64,000 bases of DNA from Balanoglossus misakiensis (Eukaryota > Hemichordata), in assembly GCA_040954595.2 (NCBI GenBank), contig CM082587.2, positions 1,860,001-1,924,000 of the forward strand, given 5' to 3'. This document shows positions 11,756 to 21,615 of the stretch, one piece after another (position 1 is the stretch's first letter; each line of letters begins with the position of its first letter). The notes under the pieces were generated by a model. It did not search any database, had not been told where the DNA came from, and worked only from the letters and a program-made list of their open reading frames with translations. A program made the translations under genes and the position numbers.

Positions 11756-13297
11756 CTAAATTCTGAAACATTGGAGATTGTTTTTAAATAGAGTGTGTTG
11801 GATATTTTGTTCTCTGTCATTTTCGTCGTTCTTTCTGTTTCTGAAATCGACGTATTTATCATTATTTGCGTTGTCCCGCCTGTGAAGAATGAACACGTCT
11901 TTACAACTGGCGACTCGGAGAGCTCCAAACCCGTCCAAGAAAAACTCCATGTGGCCGATCCTTTTGAAGAAAGGGTCAAATCCCACGGCTCGGACCGCCT
12001 GGGTTTTAGCCATGAAGAAATTGGTCACCATGTCAACCACCATGCATTGTGGGTATTCTTCCAGGGCGCCATGTGACGTTCCGTATCGACGCAGGCAATC
12101 CCCATCCTCGTCCCCGGGGTCTAATTCAATTGATTTGTAGAAACGGTTTTGAATGTGCTTGTGGCCGTCCTCGCTTTGGAAGAAGGCGCCCACAATGTCA
12201 AGGTTGACGGCCGGGTCTTCGAGCTTTTCCAAGAAATTCTCAAGGATGGTGTTTTCCGTGAAGATATAGTCGTCATCCACCCAGAGAAAGAATTTCGTTC
12301 GCACTTGACTCATAAGCAAATTTCGTCCCGGGAACCATCCCTCGGAAAACGGCATCACAAACTGCTGCACGTTTGGTTTCCCGATGGTTTGAGGGTTTTC
12401 GGAATCGTCCGCCACAAGTATCGTCAGCCCTGGATAGAACTGATTTATGCTGTCAATCAACTTGTGGACGCAGTTGTATCGCTCGAAAGTTTTGGTCACG
12501 ATCGTCACTTTCTTGTTAATGTCGTCGACAAAGTGCGTGTTGTAGATCTTTGGTCGAGGCTGTCGTCTGATACGCACCTCAATGTTGACGTTGAAACTGA
12601 AGTACTTTACTTCTAACACGTCTCCTATATTGATGTCATAATATGTATTCTTGTATATGAGCGTTTGTAGCAAAGAATTGGCATCAGCCACGCCAGAGAT
12701 GCTGGTAATCTTTATTTCATCAGTACCGTTGCCAATGACAGTAGCGTTCCTCGGTTTAACGTCTTCGACGATAAGAACACCGAACTTCTTGGTGGATGTC
12801 ACTGTGATTTCGTGCTTTCTATCGCCTTCCGCTGACAAGTCGTCCAATTGTTCGTGCAGCTTGATTCCGACTATGCGCACTGACCGGAGCGGTTCCAACT
12901 GTAGTCCGCCGCCGACGTAGCTGACGGGAGACAACGCCCGACATAGCACGACTGGTTCGTCAATGATCGCTTGATCGTAACTCCACTTCTCCAGTTCATT
13001 CTTTCGCCGCACTCTCAAGGAATCATCCAGCGGACCGAAGAAGTTCCCCGTCGTCTGCAAAGTCATGCAGGAACAACTTGTCCCCTGCGTCGACATCTTC
13101 TGTCGGTACTTGGCAATTTCTTCCGCGGTGACGGATTTATCGTATGGCAACTGTTTCCAAGGCAACACGACATCTTTGGATTTGATGGAGGCAGGCGTTT
13201 TGTTTCTTGGTGGGCCTGAATTGTACAGCACAATGCCACATAGAACCAAAAGTCCAACAACAACAGCAGGAATGATGACTGTGTACTTGGTGGCCAT
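11756..13297 (-). CDS. B4GALNT1: Beta-1,4-N-acetylgalactosaminyltransferase (GT12, B4GALNT1-like), single coding exon
   Basis: Predicted 513-residue type II Golgi enzyme transferring GalNAc from UDP-GalNAc in beta-1,4 linkage; in vertebrates B4GALNT1 makes GM2/GD2-type glycolipids. The ATG at 13297 is chosen because it directly precedes the signal anchor (about residues 7-25); the frame runs 11 codons further upstream but has no ATG there. An AACAG acceptor-like site near 13335 suggests a spliced 5' UTR. The GT-A domain spans about residues 262-475: VTIVTKTFERY (264-274), ADDS (296-299), GWFPGRN (320-326), metal-binding WVDDDY (339-344), YPQC (415-418), and HMEFFLDGFG (449-458), the likely acceptor/catalytic segment. 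The C-terminus LQCFRI parallels LQCM in human B4GALNT1. All motifs expected for activity are present. The intronless coding region suggests a retrocopy origin or lineage intron loss. A paralogue follows at 14121-15626. Confidence 0.9.
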   Translation of the reverse strand: MATKYTVIIPAVVVGLLVLCGIVLYNSGPPRNKTPASIKSKDVVLPWKQLPYDKSVTAEEIAKYRQKMSTQGTSCSCMTLQTTGNFFGPLDDSLRVRRKNELEKWSYDQAIIDEPVVLCRALSPVSYVGGGLQLEPLRSVRIVGIKLHEQLDDLSAEGDRKHEITVTSTKKFGVLIVEDVKPRNATVIGNGTDEIKITSISGVADANSLLQTLIYKNTYYDINIGDVLEVKYFSFNVNIEVRIRRQPRPKIYNTHFVDDINKKVTIVTKTFERYNCVHKLIDSINQFYPGLTILVADDSENPQTIGKPNVQQFVMPFSEGWFPGRNLLMSQVRTKFFLWVDDDYIFTENTILENFLEKLEDPAVNLDIVGAFFQSEDGHKHIQNRFYKSIELDPGDEDGDCLRRYGTSHGALEEYPQCMVVDMVTNFFMAKTQAVRAVGFDPFFKRIGHMEFFLDGFGALRVASCKDVFILHRRDNANNDKYVDFRNRKNDENDREQNIQHTLFKNNLQCFRI

Positions 13298-13683
13298 GGT
13301 GTTTCCATTAATGTGGACGTCTTCCAGCAAACACCTGTTGTTTCATTGCTGCAATGTCACGTGGTGCCAAACCTGGAACATTATGCGAAATAGACTGAAT
13401 ATATATTGAGATGGAAAGAGAGACAGGCAGACAGAGACACACAAAGACAGAGAGCCATGGCGGACACACAGACACGTGTTGATCCCCTGAGGTCAGATGT
13501 GACCACAATACTGAGTTAATGATTAAATGATCAGCATTTCACTACACTGGATTTATAGTTATGACTGGTACATGAGCAGCGCCATTTACGACAAGTAAGC
13601 AATCCCGAAGAGGATCAAATCGGAATCCACAGACGCGCCCGCACACGATCAAAGTCGCTCTTTACTTTGTCGGCCTGCTTTGC

Positions 13684-13713
13684 CATGGTCAACTTGCAGG
13701 GAAGTTGACCATG
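13684..13713. repeat. 12-bp perfect inverted repeat, 6-nt loop
   Basis: CATGGTCAACTT at 13684-13695 is exactly complementary to AAGTTGACCATG at 13702-13713, with loop GCAGGG. A second, AT-rich hairpin (CTTTGTTATA at 13735-13744 with TATAACAAAG at 13759-13768) follows within 22 bases. Confidence 0.75.
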
Positions 13714-13827
13714 TTATATATACTATATTATATACTTTGTTATAATATGCATATACTATATAACAAAGAAAAACACGTACGTACCACTCGAATATTTAAT
13801 TATCCACGACCATTTGGTCGAAGGAAC

Positions 13828-13833
13828 TTTATT
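13828..13833 (-). promoter_or_regulatory. Candidate polyadenylation signal of the second GT12 gene
   Basis: AATAAA on the minus strand, about 290 bases past the stop at 14121. Supported only by position and hexamer. Confidence 0.35.
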
Positions 13834-14120
13834 AAGGTTTTTACCTTTTTAAAGAAAAAAGACGAAGAAGAAATGTGTCTGTCTGTAACAGATAATATCT
13901 TCTGAGTGCATGCGTGTAAGCCTATTTGCATATGTCAGGCGTCGCTTCTTTGTACGCAGTATAAAAAAGGAAATTCAGGGATGATGCAACTACCCATCCA
14001 GTCAAAGCTTGTTAGTATAAATGAACCTGTTACAAAAGTTAAAAAGACATCAGTTTCATGCCACTGAAATAAGTAAAGTAAGAATGGATAAAAATATGCC
14101 GATCGTTATCGACCGTTTAA

Positions 14121-15626
14121 TCAGAGATTGAAGCACTGAAGATTACTTTTAAAAAGTAATTTGTCGGCGGCTGTCTGAAGAACCAAGTTGTTGTGCCGGG
14201 CGTTTCTTGGGGCGATTTCGGGGTTGTAGATTTGCACATCCGTACACGCAGCTATCCGAAGAGTTCCGAGTGCGTCGACGAATACCGAATCCAAACCGAG
14301 AGGTTGGATGTCAGAATCGAGTCCCAACCCCCACCATGGTAATGTTTTCGCCACGAAGAATTGTTCAACCGTGTCGACCACAGTGCATTGTGGGTAATTA
14401 TCCAACTTCCTATATCCGCCATATTTTATTTGCACGCAATCGCCATCAATAGTGCCCGATTCAAATTCAAGACGTTTGTAAAACCGTTCTTCGTCTATAA
14501 TCGCTCCTGCTTCATTTTCGAAAAATCCACCAACAACATCAAGCCTTTCTCTCATGTCCTCCAGCTTATCAACGAAAACGCTTAGCTTTGTGCGTTCTGT
14601 AAATAGATACGTGTCTTTCACCATCAGAAAGTATTTAGTTCGAACTTGGCTAATTGCCAAACTTAGCGAGGAAAATTCTTCATACCCTTTCGGCAAAAAG
14701 TATTGTTTCATATCTGTCATGTTGAGTTTGTGCCGTTCGGATGAGTAATCTCCAACAACTACAGTCAGATTTGAATAAAATTTTCGTACACTCTCCATAA
14801 GTCGCTCGATGTTCTCGACATTTTGCGTGGCTGTTACTAAGGTAACCAGCCAACTGATGTGGTTGGTGGGGCCCGGGTCGTATAGGTGCGGTGGGCTCCT
14901 TGTCTTGATGTGGACGTGAACATGAACGACAAAATCTAAAAGCCGAATTTCCACCACGTCGCGGTGATTGATGTCGTAATAGGAACTGTGGTATTGAACT
15001 TGTTTCAACATAAGATTAAGGAGAGTGTGATGTCTTTTTACCCGCATCGTTGCCTTTTGATGCAAGTTGTTCTCGATCCTCACAAAGTGTCGGTAATATT
15101 TCGGGACCTCTATAAATATCGTTCCGAATCCCTTCAGTGTCGAAAAAGTCATGACGATTTCATTGGCGTCTTCGGGTGTTTCCGGAGGAGAATCGATGAC
15201 GGATTCGTGCACGCTCAGTCCTACAAGTCTGACGTATTTCTTCGGCTCCACTGTGATTCCGCCGCCCACGTATTCCAACGGGGACATCGCCGGACAAACG
15301 ACCATGGGCGACCGTTGGAGCCTGAGCTCGCGTTCCCATTCTTCTCGATCCAAGCTGCCCCTCTTTCCGCGAGAATGGACGGGCTGTCCGACGTACCTGC
15401 GCTGACCGTCCGGTGCGTTCTCGCAGGAACACTCGCCATCGTCAGTGACCATCTCCTTGCGATATTTGTCTGCCAGATGGGACAGAGAGTCGCTCCCCCT
15501 GACAACAGAAGACAGCTTCCCCCGGGTAGAGGGTGCGTACACTGTCAGGTAAACGGATGACATGATCAGTGACGCTGTTCCGAACACCAACAGGAAAGTG
15601 AGACATGTTTTAAGTTCACAGTTCAT
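14121..15626 (-). CDS. Divergent GT12 paralogue lacking the DXD motif, single coding exon; probable pseudoenzyme
   Basis: Predicted 501-residue type II membrane protein, clearly paralogous to the neighbour at 11756-13297. Shared features include a signal anchor (about residues 9-30), the CSC motif (66-68), VVCPAMSPLEYVGGG (109-123), SSYYDIN (214-220), SQVRTKYF (326-333), YPQC (411-414), and C-terminal LQCFNL. The reading frame is intact, yet the key sites have changed. The metal-binding WVDDDY of the paralogue is MVKDTY (335-340). ADDS is GDYS (292-295). The GWFPGRN segment is lost (about 314-322 reads GYEEFSSLS). HMEFFLDG is LDSVFVDA (445-452). Without the DXD aspartates, UDP-GalNAc transfer is unlikely; a structural, chaperone or partner role for the intact GT12 enzyme is possible. 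A young pseudogene that has not yet acquired stops is less likely, because framework residues are kept. Confidence 0.86.
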   Translation of the reverse strand: MNCELKTCLTFLLVFGTASLIMSSVYLTVYAPSTRGKLSSVVRGSDSLSHLADKYRKEMVTDDGECSCENAPDGQRRYVGQPVHSRGKRGSLDREEWERELRLQRSPMVVCPAMSPLEYVGGGITVEPKKYVRLVGLSVHESVIDSPPETPEDANEIVMTFSTLKGFGTIFIEVPKYYRHFVRIENNLHQKATMRVKRHHTLLNLMLKQVQYHSSYYDINHRDVVEIRLLDFVVHVHVHIKTRSPPHLYDPGPTNHISWLVTLVTATQNVENIERLMESVRKFYSNLTVVVGDYSSERHKLNMTDMKQYFLPKGYEEFSSLSLAISQVRTKYFLMVKDTYLFTERTKLSVFVDKLEDMRERLDVVGGFFENEAGAIIDEERFYKRLEFESGTIDGDCVQIKYGGYRKLDNYPQCTVVDTVEQFFVAKTLPWWGLGLDSDIQPLGLDSVFVDALGTLRIAACTDVQIYNPEIAPRNARHNNLVLQTAADKLLFKSNLQCFNL

Positions 15627-18005
15627 ACTTGCTGAACACTAATTATCCACGGATTTACCAGAAGCGAAATTCAAGGAAATGCTTTTCCAAACACGTGATC
15701 CGAGAAGTCACCTGTAAATGCCAATGGAAATGAGTTTAATCCAAGAATAAAAACGAATAGAAAGAAAATTAATGTCAAAAGTACCGCACACTTCAATCGC
15801 ATGGCAGTTTTTCCATACTTTTCAACGATACGCAGTTAATTGGAGAAAAGTCTTGATGAAAACATATGTAAATACGTACGTACATAGGCTAGTGTTTTCT
15901 AGTATTGACATCTCAACATGCGCAAGCCGCGTGAACTATGACCACATTATGGCAATATTTACATCCCCGTCATTTATCCAAATATCACAGAGGTCATTGC
16001 CATTTCATTCTCCAGCGTCTACTCAGTACAGACACAGCTGATTTCTGAATGCACTTTTGATATGACGTGTAGGCTTACACCTGATCGAAGTGTTAGCTAC
16101 CCGAAAACCTCAGGGACAACCAGTCACCATCACTCTGCGAGAATATCCACACTCACTGGCATCGTGAACACTGTGACACACAACACGAACTCTAAAAGAA
16201 ATCATTTAATTGATTGACCAACCTCACACTGCATTAATTGCTCTGACGACAGCCAGTTCAACAATTAGCGACGATTCCATTCGCAATCAGTCATTGTCTT
16301 CCCAGTAAGCGTACGTCCTTCACCAAAATGGCGGACAAGAATGTTTCTACACACGTGTTGGAGTATTAGTTAAAAATTAACTTCGATATTTCTTTCAACC
16401 GGGCTGAGCCGAGCGTGTAATGTTGGGTCTGGGGGTTGTCTGTCTTTATATGATGGGCGCGTGTATGAGATTATATATCTCGAAGATACACATCTTGTAA
16501 AATAAAATAAGCTTGCATTCCAAACATGGCTTGAACATGAGACTTTCAGCAGACAGTGAAGCCTGGAACTTACAATACATAACATGCAACTTTTCAGAGG
16601 TGTTATGATTGGCAATTTGTTTCCAACCCAAGTGACACAAACATGACTACTTTGAATGTCAAAGTATCGTTCTCCTGCAATAAGTCCACGCTCTCTACGT
16701 GACTTAGCGAGGTATCGTTTAATAGCTCGGGGAAAATTGAACATTTGTCCGAGAAATGAGACAATGTCATTTGCATGTCCGAGTGTACCAACTGGTCAGG
16801 CAGTGGGATCTTTGAACGAGTAGTTGAATTGAGCTATCGACAACACGTCATTGGGCACGTTCCAGTGAAAAGGACAACATAAACAGCCTATCAAAAGAAA
16901 ATACTGCCAAAAGTTAGCGGAGTAACTTTATCCCTACAACTATTATGTTTGTACATTGTGTGTGTAGTGACAGTAGACAATGCGATGTTGTATTTTAAGA
17001 ACTGATCGTGATCATTACTGCTATTATTTTACTGCCAATTAAAGCTTACTCAGTATAATTTGCAAGATTAAATTCTGAATTATTGATTAATAGAGATTCC
17101 ATTCATCGGGACCGTGAAAGATATATTGATTTGTGAAGGTCATATTATTACTTGTCTGGGTAAATTTGTCTAGGGGAGGAAAAAACGACATTTGCCCAAC
17201 GGGTTTTTTAATATAACGGATAATAAATGTAAAATAGGAAGCATTAAGGTACAGATTGTAAACTGATTGTTATCAAGAACAGAAACAGCTTAAAGGCACC
17301 TGTGCCTGACTTTAATTTGCTAGTCTTGTTTTTTTTAAATTTCTAGTCGTAAAATAAGAAGTCATAGGGTGGCTGATGGCCAAGCTGTTCGTGGTACGTG
17401 AAATTAGTACCGTAGTACCAAAGATAACACTCTCAAAGAAACCAATTCAGGGATTTCAAGTGGAATATGTAAATCTTCGGATACCATGGATACCAATAAC
17501 CTGGCGAACAATGATTGGATTGGGAAGCGCTTGTCTTGACAAAACTGTCAAATATTGACCCACGTGATAATCCTTCTTCTCCGATGAAAGGAGATTACGT
17601 AATGGCGACTGTTAATGTTCCAACAATGAAGGAATCGATTATCACTCTCGCTGATTTTCAGGCATAGTCCCGGTGAATATTGGCCGGTAGCAGCGCTCCG
17701 CGGGGCTGAAAAAATCGATTAATATCTTGTGTTTTGGTGACAAGCGTGTAGGGTGAAAAATTGGGAACCAGGCGTTGTCACTCCAACCTATTCGCTCCAA
17801 ATACTTGCTTTTGGCGAACCACATCGAATGACGGATGGAATGACGTGCAGTTACTCCATATTCAATAGAAACCAGGTGCTGTACGCAAACTGAACTTCAC
17901 ATTTTCTCTGGTGTCAAACGACCACCTGCCCGGGTAAATCGATAGCGTTTGTGTAAGGTGACCGATATAGAGTACAACAAGTTGCTTTCTTGCCATCAGT
18001 GCGAG
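15627..18005. other. Intergenic region between divergent GT12 and GAL3ST genes
   Basis: The GT12 paralogue (minus) and GAL3ST (plus) point away from each other, so both promoters should lie here, near 15.65-16 kb and just before 18.0 kb. No TATA box, RNA gene or coding exon stands out. Open frames up to about 124 codons around 16.4-16.8 kb show no family resemblance. Confidence 0.5.
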
Positions 18006-20868
18006 ATGTCTCCTTCTGCAGCATCGAATTCAGTTACCAAGGTACGGTCTTGCATTTGTTTTATCATTCATCCTTTTGCTGATGACATGGATTCGGTGTA
18101 GCTGTAGTTTCCTTTCTACTTAGTAAGCGTTGTCCATGAACTTACGAGACTTTTGCAAAATTGTGTTCCTGTACTATGGTGCATTAGGACTATGTCTTTG
18201 ACGGTGACTACATTCTGTTGTAGGTGAACTTCCGTAAAGTTTGTATACGTGTAATTTAGTCATCTCTGTAGCCAAACCGACATCACACTTGATTAGAACT
18301 GACGATGTCTGTGTCCAATTTTCAGTAGCAGTAATAATTATTATTATTACTGAACTGTTTTGTTATATTTGTCTGGTATTGCGGCGGCAACGGGGACAAA
18401 TTGTTTTAATTGTTTATACACATCTATCTACCTGCAATTTGTTTGGAGGAGCGCGAAAATAATGTAAATATTGTTGTTATTATTTTGTCGTAGCTGCGAT
18501 CGTTCTTCGGTGCCATGTTTGTGACCGCGCTGATGTGCGTGTCTTACGTCAGCTGGCAACAAAATAGCGGCGTGTTCGTGAACCCAATGTACAGGTGTGT
18601 CCTTATTCCAAATATCCTATTTATGTTGCGACAAATGTGTTTGACGCTATTGACGCCGGTGACGGCAAATATGTGATCATCAGTCGCTACATCACCAACA
18701 AGCAACAGGTCAGGTTGAAACACAACTGCGCATGGTCGAACGCATAGAAGTGTTTTTTTTCTTCTTCAAGCAATTCGATGTTCGCACACTACACATGTAT
18801 TCTTCAGAAGCGCGTTTGTCGACGGTGGGTGATATGAACAGTCTAAACAAAAACATCTGACTTCAATAACATTTGATTTAATTAATTTTTTTTATCAAGG
18901 AGTACTTCTTACGCAGGAGGGCCTGTGAACAATGACAGCCATGAGACAACGTCAGCAGAGGTTGCCATGACTACCCAGGTGACAAAGATGCAGTGTGTGA
19001 AACGTCTGAACGACATCGCCTACATTTTCAATCGCAAAACGGGCAGCACCACCTTGGTCACCATGCTGGATAGATTCGGAAGGAACCACCATTTCCCGCT
19101 TATGAGACAAGTTCTCGTCCATAAGACACAGCGTTATTACGGAAACTTTTACACTTACCACTTCGCTGGGAAGAATCCGAAAGAAGCTGTTTTGCCGAGT
19201 CCGCCAATGAGCAGAGACAAAAGAAAATTCCTTCTCGAGGGCGACAGGACGCATTTTATAAACATAGACAAAGACAAGCTGACAGCGGAACCGACTGTCG
19301 TACAAACGATGTACGTCACAATTGTCCGAGAGCCGTCCGCTAATTTTGAGTCAATTTTCAGTTTTTTTCATCTCGATCGAATCGTCAGAAATTCGCACAA
19401 AGTCTCAACACGCACGCGCAATAAATACGTCTCCGCACCCGATAAATATACAGTTTTGAATGAATTTTTCGCGAAGCCCGATTACTACCGTTCGTCACGA
19501 ATGAGGAAGGGTTCATTGCAGTGGCTTGTCGGCAGAAATAGTCAGGCGTGGCACCTTGGACTGCAGCACAGTTACCATGACAACCGCTCCATTGTGGAGG
19601 AATACTTCACGCAAGTGGAGAAAGAGATCGATTTGGTCATAGTGACTGAATATTACGACCATTCTTTACTGCTTTTAAAAAAGCTGATGTGCTGGGGACT
19701 GTCAGATATTCTTTACATATCCAGGAGGGTGCGTAGTAACAGAACTCCGATGTCTGAAACACTTAAGAATAAAATTTACAAATGGAATAGTGTTGACGTT
19801 CAAATTTACGATCGCTTCAACAAAACACTCTGGAGGAGAATAGAAGCATATGGACCGGATTTCAAGAGAGACTTGGACCAATATCGGAAACTCAAAGACG
19901 CGGTTTCCGATGACTGTGGCGGGAGTTCTGGTCAACTGCGTGCATCCACGCTCAGACTGCTTTCGGAGGCGGGGGAAAACGCGCCAAACCCGATCACATT
20001 TTGCAAGACTCTACGCCAAGGCTTTACGCATTCGTTTTTAAATGTTGACCTCCATGACCATGGTCCCGGCAGTGTTTCCGTGACACCTAGAGGTCAGTTT
20101 ATTTCTTTAAAAACCTGTGCACTTGTTGTTTGGTTGTTGTTGTTGCCGTGATGATGATGATAAACAAGTCATGATATTTCAATTCGTTCCGTCGAGAACG
20201 TGGGCAGCGGGTCTACATATCAAACGGGAAGGAGGATTGCAGTAGGAAGCGACTGCGTTGGCACGAGTCTGTTCTTAACTGGTGATAATTCTTTCCGTAG
20301 GCGTTGGTGAGCCACTTTCACTGAAACACACGTCAACCAAGAATGGAGGACCAACCCAGTGTTTGGAAGTGAACTATGCAAAGTCACACAACCCAACGAG
20401 TTTGAAGTCTCTGGACGTCTACTTCTCTGTCAACACACCTCACCTGGAAGTGCCAGTCGCCGACATCACAAAACGTGGTACTGACAAATACACTGCAGCC
20501 TTTGAGTTGCATAACGTATCTAACCTTCAGGTGCGGTTACATAACTGTCTCAAACAGAATAGAGAGAGAGACGAGAGGGAGAGAGGGAGGGAGAGGCAGA
20601 GAGAGGGGTGCCTCCCGATGGAAGGGAATTAGAGCAATGCAGTCACCTCTAATTTTCTTATGCCTAATCATAATGATTAAAGGGCGTTTCTCTAATGAGC
20701 ATATGGTGACGCCCTATTTACCGTGGCTACCGAATTGAAATCGGCGATTGGTTTAATCTAAACAGGCTCTTTCAATTCTTTTCCCCCAAGGTGCTGACGG
20801 AAGCCAAGTACATGTCTACAAGAGACTTCTACTTCCAGTCTGTTCATCTTAAAGGAGGCAAATGTTGA
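18006..20868 (+). CDS. GAL3ST: Galactose-3-O-sulfotransferase family protein with a C-terminal extension, 5 exons
   Basis: Exons 18006-18041, 18494-18594, 18900-20092, 20301-20530 and 20791-20868 join in frame (1,638 nt, 545 residues). GAL3STs are Golgi type II enzymes that move sulfate from PAPS to O-3 of galactose on glycolipids or glycoproteins. Exons 1-2 encode MSPSAASNSVTK and a signal anchor (about residues 16-32, FFGAMFVTALMCVSYVSW). Exon 3 carries the catalytic domain: the 5'-phosphosulfate loop NRKTGSTTL (90-98), the 3'-phosphate site TIVREPSANFES (186-197), and the family block LVIVTEYYDHSLLLLKKL followed by CWGLSDILYIS. The first in-frame ATG of exon 3 is too late; the RS junction with exon 2 adds the missing anchor. 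Vertebrate members are about 420-490 residues and end near the Cys after DAVSDDC. Here about 120 more residues follow, partly from exons 4-5. Exons 4-5 are supported by splice sites and frame only. Confidence 0.86.
20561..20608. repeat. GA-rich simple repeat in GAL3ST intron 4
   Basis: Imperfect AG/GAGA tract between exons 4 and 5. The open frame through it is an artefact of the repeat. Confidence 0.7.
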
Positions 20869-21615
20869 ACCACTCGACTGCCCCTCGTAATTACGGAGAG
20901 TGTTTTTTAGTTTTTGTGGTGGTGATCAATATTTTATTACATTAATTTTAATTCTTGTACAATAATTGTTAAAACCTAAACAGATGTAATGAAAATGTGT
21001 AAACACCCAACATCCATTTATCGTTACTCACGACGCCATAAATATAATACTGAAACAATATAATATCATGAAAGTTATAAATAGATAACGCTTACCATTT
21101 TAAGATTTTTTTTCACCATGTGATAAAATAGTGCACTGAAGATATTTTAAAAGTTTTATAATATTATACAGAATTTTTCATCAGAATATACGGCAGTATT
21201 TATAAATCTGTGCTATATATTTAAATTCAGTTCAAAGTTAATAATGACACATTTATGTTTGTATTTTGCCACAGTAGAGTTAGACCAGAAAACAATATCA
21301 TAAAATGTCATCACTTGTCTTACGTGTATTCCGCCACACTGCAACGCTGGCCGCCTGAGGGACGCCCAGTTTGACAAGGTAATCATTATACGCAACTTGA
21401 AGTCGTCAAGTGACGAGAGATGCCATCTTGATGTGCCTGGATATGATTTAGGAATAGACGCTTTTCCGTTCCCTTGCGAGATCTCGCGAGACTTGGTTGA
21501 TTGCCGTAGCAACTGGTTGCTAGCCAAGTAGTACAAGTCAACATTCATGCGCCAAAGTTTTTTTGTTCAGCATTTGCTGATGCCGACTGTCATGATTCCA
21601 TTGGTTGGACAAGTT
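20869..21615. other. 3' intergenic region between convergent GAL3ST and GPCR genes
   Basis: AT-rich sequence holding the 3' UTRs of both genes. No canonical plus-strand AATAAA follows the GAL3ST stop closely; minus-strand TTTATT-type hexamers occur near 20935. The open frame at 21213-21548 has no recognisable content. Confidence 0.5.

Larger units (their letters stand above)
13298..14120. other. Spacer between the two GT12 paralogues
   Basis: Contains the 5' UTR and promoter of the first GT12 gene and the 3' UTR of the second. Two inverted repeats lie back to back at 13684-13713 and 13735-13768. A minus-strand AATAAA at 13828-13833 may end the upstream paralogue's transcript. No coding exon is seen. 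Confidence 0.5.

Noticed and set aside
12149-12616. 155-codon plus-strand frame opposite the first GT12 gene
   Set aside because: It is antisense to a well-supported enzyme and has no family resemblance.
13298-13330. Extended N-terminus of the first GT12 protein
   Set aside because: The extension begins with TTG, not ATG, and contains an acceptor-like site just upstream. The ATG at 13297 sits directly before the signal anchor.
14964-15560. 198-codon plus-strand frame opposite the GT12 paralogue
   Set aside because: Antisense shadow of a coding exon; composition mirrors the real frame.
18925-18927. GTG start for the GAL3ST exon
   Set aside because: The frame continues upstream to an acceptor at 18899, and two earlier exons supply an ATG and the membrane anchor.
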